Of a DNA stretch of 9,092 bases, positions 5,849 through 9,092 are shown in pieces (the first letter of the stretch is position 1; every line of letters begins with the position of its first letter). Under the pieces are notes generated by a model, which was given only the letters and a program-made list of their open reading frames with translations, was not told the origin of the DNA and made no database searches. The stretch comes from Nocardia sp. (GTDB lineage: Bacteria > Actinomycetota > Actinomycetes > Mycobacteriales > Mycobacteriaceae). The position numbers were made by a program, and so were the translations under genes. The stretch is taken from contig JAFMQT010000154.1 in NCBI GenBank assembly GCA_017354515.1, forward strand, positions 1-9,092. The letters run 5' to 3'.

Positions 5849-6941
5849 CGGCCAGCGACACCGCCAGCGTGCGGTGCTTACCGTCGGGTTCGAGCAGATC
5901 CAGGTGCACGACGTCGTCGGGCCGGCGCACATTGAGCGCAGCCCGCAAGGTTCCGGCCGAGGTGATCTGCCGGTCGTCCACGCCGACGATCACCTCGCCC
6001 GAGTTCAGTCCGGCGTCGAAGGCCGGTAGTCCGTAGACCGCCACATCGACTCGGGCCCCGCTCGGCCGGGCATCGGAGGTCATCACCCCCAGGGTCGCGG
6101 TCGGGCCGATATGGACGGTGTCGGTGGGTATTCCGGAACGAATCTGCCGGACCACCGCCAGCGCCCGATCGATCGGAATCGCATAGCCGCTGGCCTTTCC
6201 CTCGGATCGGGCGAGGTCTCCGGACGCCGCGGTCACCACCCCGACCACCGCACCGGACCGATCCACCAGCGCGCCCCCGGACTGTCCCGACACCACCGGC
6301 GCGGCCACCTCGATCATCCCGATCAGTGCCTTGCGCGACAGGTCGGCGGCATCACGGGCCACGATCGAGGAATCCAGTGACACCACGTTCCCGGGCGTGG
6401 ACGTCGGTGTTCCGGCCCCGCCCGCATTGCCGATCGCCAGGGTCTGGTCGCCGATCCGCACTCCGGCCGAACTGCCGATCCGGGCCGCCGGAATCCGCGT
6501 CTCGCCGGGAATCGACAGCAGCGCGATATCGTCGGCCGAGTCGTAACCGCGGACCGTCGCCGGATACCGGGCACCGTTCCCGATATCGGTGACGGTGATC
6601 TCGTCGGCGCCTTTCACCACATGGTGACTGGTCAGGATCTCCCCACCCGGATTCAGCACGATCCCCGAACCCGCCGCGGACAGGCCTGTGCGCAGGCTCA
6701 CATTGATGTTGACCAGATCCGGTTCGACCGCCGCGGCCACGGCGGCGGTGTCCATCGGCGGCAGCGGCGGCCCGAACAGGTTCGAGTCGGTCTGCCCGGC
6801 CGGTATCGCCCAGCGCGGTAGTCCCCCGTGGTAACCGACGTAGGCGCCCCCCGCCAGCGCTACGACCAGCAGGAAAACGATAGCGGACAACAACCCCCCA
6901 CGACCCGACCGCGATCTCCGGCCCGGAGTGTCCTCGTCCAT
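5832..6941 (-). CDS. Membrane-anchored HtrA-like (S1C) serine protease with PDZ-like domain
   Basis: A 369-residue protein. A short charged cytoplasmic tail is followed by a membrane anchor at about 16-37 (GLLSAIVFLLVVALAGGAYVGY), a linker, then a trypsin-like domain (about 65-270). The catalytic triad is visible: H107 in TSHHVV, D138 in DDIALL, and S221 in GQSGGAL. A PDZ-like domain covers about 280-367, with GLPAFDAGLNSGEVIVGVDDRQI as its recognisable core. HtrA-type proteases degrade misfolded exported proteins; mycobacterial PepD and PepA are relatives. There are no cysteines, as suits an oxidising compartment. The start is ATG 6941 because GGGGAG (6948-6953, minus strand) sits 6 bases upstream. 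The frame stays open to ATG 7094, but that extension is unlike a signal or linker. It converges on the dsbA-like/VKOR operon, which suggests related envelope quality-control roles. Confidence 0.9.
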   Translation of the reverse strand: MDEDTPGRRSRSGRGGLLSAIVFLLVVALAGGAYVGYHGGLPRWAIPAGQTDSNLFGPPLPPMDTAAVAAAVEPDLVNINVSLRTGLSAAGSGIVLNPGGEILTSHHVVKGADEITVTDIGNGARYPATVRGYDSADDIALLSIPGETRIPAARIGSSAGVRIGDQTLAIGNAGGAGTPTSTPGNVVSLDSSIVARDAADLSRKALIGMIEVAAPVVSGQSGGALVDRSGAVVGVVTAASGDLARSEGKASGYAIPIDRALAVVRQIRSGIPTDTVHIGPTATLGVMTSDARPSGARVDVAVYGLPAFDAGLNSGEVIVGVDDRQITSAGTLRAALNVRRPDDVVHLDLLEPDGKHRTLAVSLADGPPN

Positions 6942-6983
6942 CGCCCACTCCCCGATTGTGCGAGCCCATGGCGGCTCCGGAGT

Positions 6984-6992
6984 TGTATATAT
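6984..6992 (-). promoter_or_regulatory. Candidate -10 region of the htrA-like gene
   Basis: The run TGTATATAT (plus strand, 6984-6992) is an isolated AT island in very GC-rich DNA. Read on the minus strand it offers TATACA or TATATA about 45 bases before the ATG at 6941, followed by an 8-bp palindrome CTCCGGAG (6975-6982) near the expected transcript start. No -35 consensus is seen at 16-19 bp. An alternative-sigma-factor promoter could not be recognised either. Confidence 0.4.
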
Positions 6993-7051
6993 GTGTAGCA
7001 AATCGCGACGAGCCGCGGGTTCGGTCCCACCAGGTTGTCCGGGTTGTCCTC

Positions 7052-7102
7052 CGTGCCACCCGGCGAAACGTGCCACCCGGCGGTCCGTGCCCACAGCGAA
7101 TT
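7052..7102. repeat. 17-bp-period direct repeats upstream of the htrA-like gene
   Basis: CGTGCCACCCGGCG occurs twice exactly, at 7052-7065 and 7069-7082, with a period of 17. A decayed third copy begins in phase at 7086 (CGTGCC-C-AC then GCGAA). Just before them GGTTGTCC is repeated at 7033-7040 and 7042-7049. The array lies between the ZIP stop and the htrA-like promoter, so it could be a regulator-binding array or simple slippage. Confidence 0.7.
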
Positions 7103-7108
7103 CAGACC

Positions 7109-7882
7109 TCAGTTACTGAGCGCCGCGACCCCGAACATCAGCGCCACCCCGGCGAGCGTGCAGAACAACACTGTTCGCGAGGGTTTACCCGAGTGCGCCT
7201 CGGGCAGAATGTCGCTGGTGGCCAGATACAACAGGAATCCGGCGAAATATCCCAGATACCAGCCGGTCCACTCGTCCGGAATCCTGATCAGTGTGCCGAT
7301 CACCGCTCCCACCGGTGGGGCGAGGGCGTCCAATCCGAGTAGGGTCAGCGCCCGTCGTCGCTCGGTGCCGTAGAGGGTGGGGATGGTGAACGCGTTGAAG
7401 CCGTCGGCGAAATCGTGGGAAATCACCGCGATCGCCACGGAAATGCCCAGCGCGGCACCGGTTTGGAAACTCACTCCGATACTCAGCCCGTCGAGCAGGC
7501 TGTGGAAGATCAATCCGCCCGTCGCCAGCAGGCCGACCGATTCGAAACCGTGGCCGTGCCCCTGGCTGTGGCCGTGGGTATGGCTGCCGAAATCCTGTTC
7601 GTGGCCGACGTGAATGGCCATCTCCCGTTCGATGATGTGAATGGTGAAGAATCCGATCACCGCGGCCACCAGCGCACCGGGCACCCCGGACACGGTCCGC
7701 GCGGACCCCGAGAGCGCGTCGGGAAGCAGATCGAAGGCGACCACGCCGAGCATGACCCCTGCGGCCAGGCCCAGCACCAGCCGTTTACGGTCGCCGATCC
7801 GGGCGGCGATCAGACCGCCGGACAGCGTGGACGCCATCGATATCAGCGCCAGCACTATCGCCATCGGATCAGCATCCGCCAT
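7109..7882 (-). CDS. ZIP-family divalent metal (zinc) transporter
   Basis: A 257-residue polytopic membrane protein with about seven to eight hydrophobic segments, the usual ZIP layout and length. The signature motifs are HSLLDGLSIG (127-136) in the fourth helix and HDFADG (156-161) in the fifth, which form the metal site. An acidic FDLLPDAL (50-57) and DILPEAH (224-230) also fit the family. The loop between helices three and four (91-111) is histidine-rich, with H91, H94, H101, H103, H105, H109 and H111, and probably binds metal. ZIP proteins move zinc or other divalent cations into the cytoplasm; the exact metal cannot be read from sequence. I chose ATG 7882 so that the first helix is complete; ATG 7864 is the alternative. 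Neither has a good Shine-Dalgarno, and a GC hairpin lies just upstream. It is divergent from the zinc-dependent alcohol dehydrogenase gene. Confidence 0.9.
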   Translation of the reverse strand: MADADPMAIVLALISMASTLSGGLIAARIGDRKRLVLGLAAGVMLGVVAFDLLPDALSGSARTVSGVPGALVAAVIGFFTIHIIEREMAIHVGHEQDFGSHTHGHSQGHGHGFESVGLLATGGLIFHSLLDGLSIGVSFQTGAALGISVAIAVISHDFADGFNAFTIPTLYGTERRRALTLLGLDALAPPVGAVIGTLIRIPDEWTGWYLGYFAGFLLYLATSDILPEAHSGKPSRTVLFCTLAGVALMFGVAALSN

Positions 7883-7891
7883 CGGGCCGGT

Positions 7892-7913
7892 GCCGGGCGA
7901 GTTTGCGCCCGGC
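7892..7913. repeat. Perfect 8-bp GC hairpin upstream of the ZIP gene
   Basis: GCCGGGCG (7892-7899) and CGCCCGGC (7906-7913) are exact inverted copies around a 6-nt loop AGTTTG. The structure ends 10 bases before the chosen ZIP start (7882) and would fold in the 5' leader of that mRNA if transcription begins upstream of it. It carries no T-run. It could be an operator or a leader structure. Confidence 0.7.
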
Positions 7914-7993
7914 GAGTCATGTGACCGGTATCTTCGGCCACATCCGGGCGCTATCGTTTGGCATCCCCACGCATGCGGGAGTAGGCATGAGAT
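7914..7993. promoter_or_regulatory. Remainder of the divergent ZIP/adhC intergenic region
   Basis: This region should contain the promoters of both divergent genes. TATCGT at 7952-7957 is a possible -10 for adhC, without a clear -35. CGCATGCG (7970-7977) is a perfect 8-bp palindrome just before the adhC ribosome-site candidate GGGAG (7977-7981). No A/T-rich Zur-type box is seen, so zinc control through Zur is not supported by sequence. Confidence 0.3.
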
Positions 7994-9046
7994 ATGAGCA
8001 CAGCTGCCGCGTATGCCCTGACCTCTCCGGATGGCCGGTTCACCAAGACCACCGTCGAGCGTCGCGAACTCGGCCCGCACGATGTCCTGATCGATATCAA
8101 GTACGCGGGTATCTGCCATTCCGATATCCACACCGCGCGAAATGAATGGGGCGGCACCGCCTACCCGTGTGTGCCCGGGCACGAGATCGCCGGGCTGGTG
8201 GCCGCGGTCGGCTCGCAGGTCCGCAAGTATTCGGTCGGCGACCGGGTGGGGGTGGGCTGCATGGTCGATTCCTGCGGCGAGTGCGACAACTGCCGGGCCG
8301 GTGAACAGCAGTACTGCACCCGCGGATGTGTGATGACCTACGGCGCCGCGGTCGGCGAGGAGGTGCAGCCCGGCGGCCGGACTCTTGGCGGCTACAGTAC
8401 CCAGATCGTCGTCACCGAGGAGTTCGTGCTGGCCATCCCGGAGGGGATCGCACTGGATCAGGCCGCGCCCCTGCTGTGTGCGGGCATCACGCTGTATTCC
8501 CCACTGCGGCATTGGAATGCGGGTCCGGGCAAACAGGTGGCCATCATCGGAATGGGCGGCCTGGGTCACGTCGGGGTGAAGATCGCGGCCGCGCTGGGCG
8601 CTGAGGTAACGGTGCTGAGCCAGTCGCTGAGCAAACAGGACGACGGCACCCGGTTCGGCGCCCACCATTACTACGCGACCAGCGACAAACAGACCTTCAA
8701 GGATCTGCGCAATCGATTCGATCTGATCATCAATACGGTCTCCGCCGACCTGCCCATCGACCGCTATATGAAGTTGCTGAACCTCGACGGCACCCTGGTG
8801 ATCCTCGGTCTGCCGGAAAATCCGCTGACGGTCCGGGCCTCGACCCTGACCCATTCCCGGCGCTCCCTGGCCGGTTCACTGATCGGCGGAATTCCGCAGA
8901 CGCAGGAAATGCTGGACTTCTGCGCCGAACACGGCATCGGCGCGGAAATCGAGACGATCTCCGCCGATCGCATCGATGAGGCCTACGACCGCGTGGTGGC
9001 CAGCGATGTGCGGTACCGATTCGTCATCGATACCGCCACCATCTGA
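7994..9046 (+). CDS. adhC: Zinc-dependent NADP alcohol dehydrogenase, AdhC/CAD type
   Basis: A 350-residue medium-chain dehydrogenase that interconverts primary alcohols and aldehydes with NADP(H). The catalytic-zinc ligands are C41 (GICHSD), H63 with E64 (GHE) and C162 (LLCAGIT). The structural-zinc cysteines are C94, C97, C100 and C108. The Rossmann loop is GMGGLG (186-191). The second strand ends in LSQSLSK (207-213) rather than an acidic residue, which indicates NADP over NAD. The overall sequence, including CAGITLYSPLRHWNAG and the C-terminal ASDVRYRFVID, closely resembles mycobacterial AdhC (Rv3045) as I remember it. The length is normal and both ends are intact. ATG 7994 is preceded by GGGAG (7977-7981) at a rather long 12-base distance, with TGAG closer. 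The gene is divergent from the ZIP transporter gene. Confidence 0.93.
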   Translation: MSTAAAYALTSPDGRFTKTTVERRELGPHDVLIDIKYAGICHSDIHTARNEWGGTAYPCVPGHEIAGLVAAVGSQVRKYSVGDRVGVGCMVDSCGECDNCRAGEQQYCTRGCVMTYGAAVGEEVQPGGRTLGGYSTQIVVTEEFVLAIPEGIALDQAAPLLCAGITLYSPLRHWNAGPGKQVAIIGMGGLGHVGVKIAAALGAEVTVLSQSLSKQDDGTRFGAHHYYATSDKQTFKDLRNRFDLIINTVSADLPIDRYMKLLNLDGTLVILGLPENPLTVRASTLTHSRRSLAGSLIGGIPQTQEMLDFCAEHGIGAEIETISADRIDEAYDRVVASDVRYRFVIDTATI

Positions 9047-9092
9047 GGGCCGCCCAACTGTGATCTGTCCTCCCCGACTTGCCGTGGCCGCG
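9047..9092. other. Short non-coding right edge after adhC
   Basis: Forty-six bases follow the adhC stop. They open with GGGCCGCCCAA, the same 11 bases that recur (minus strand) in the tandem repeat at the 3' end of the htrA-like gene. No hairpin with a T-run and no gene start is visible. Confidence 0.4.

Noticed and set aside
6942..7094. A 51-codon N-terminal extension of the HtrA-like protease from ATG 7094
   Set aside because: It would include the likely promoter and the repeat array. GGGGAG precedes ATG 6941 at an ideal distance, and the membrane anchor follows in the normal place.
7883..8854. The ZIP reading frame stays open far upstream, across adhC on the opposite strand
   Set aside because: The ZIP fold begins near 7882. 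The upstream part is antisense to a full-length AdhC with all zinc ligands, so it is not a real N-terminal extension.
1..9092. Mobile element, phage, toxin-antitoxin, CRISPR or defence system
   Set aside because: No transposase, integrase, terminal repeats, spacer array or small toxin-like gene is seen. All eight genes belong to familiar chromosomal families with uniform codon use.

Overview
The window is high-GC (roughly two-thirds G+C by eye) and fits the chromosome of an actinomycete of the order Mycobacteriales. Nocardia is the best guess. The reasons are a close AdhC-type NADP alcohol dehydrogenase, a DsbA-like/VKOR pair laid out as in mycobacteria, a 'saccharopine dehydrogenase-like' reductase of the mycobacterial enoyl-reductase type, GTG starts, and long antisense open frames typical of GC-rich codon use. 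The genus is inferred from remembered protein families, not from a search. I see no phage, transposon, CRISPR array, tRNA or rRNA. The region looks like ordinary, densely packed chromosome.

Layout. (1) At the left edge a DUF445 membrane-anchored protein runs leftward and is cut by the window end. (2) Divergent from it, a TetR-family regulator is followed after 46 bp by a saccharopine-dehydrogenase-like oxidoreductase, forming a probable two-gene unit. A short perfect inverted repeat in the divergent region is a candidate operator. (3) Next, on the same strand, is a PPK2-family polyphosphate:nucleotide phosphotransferase. Its start codon lies inside a very strong hairpin (19 stem pairs plus 4 inner pairs), the most striking non-coding structure here. 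(4) After a 224-bp gap comes a translationally coupled pair: a membrane-anchored DsbA-like thiol oxidase (CPSC) and a VKOR-family membrane protein (CPYC). Together they form an extracytoplasmic disulfide-forming system. (5) Convergent with this pair, 17 bp away, is a membrane-anchored HtrA-like serine protease with a C-terminal PDZ-like domain. (6) Upstream of the protease, on the same strand, is a ZIP-family metal transporter. (7) Divergent from that transporter is a zinc-dependent NADP alcohol dehydrogenase (AdhC type) that ends 46 bp before the right edge.

Possible functional links. The DsbA/VKOR pair and the HtrA protease both serve folding and quality control of exported proteins. The ZIP transporter sits head to head with an enzyme that needs two zinc ions per subunit. 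The TetR protein probably controls its reductase neighbour. These are context inferences. I found no clearly new multi-gene system. The items most worth checking are small DNA and RNA structures: the hairpin over the ppk2 start, two unrelated 17-bp-period repeats at either end of the htrA-like gene, a perfect 8-bp GC hairpin upstream of the ZIP gene, and the candidate TetR operator.
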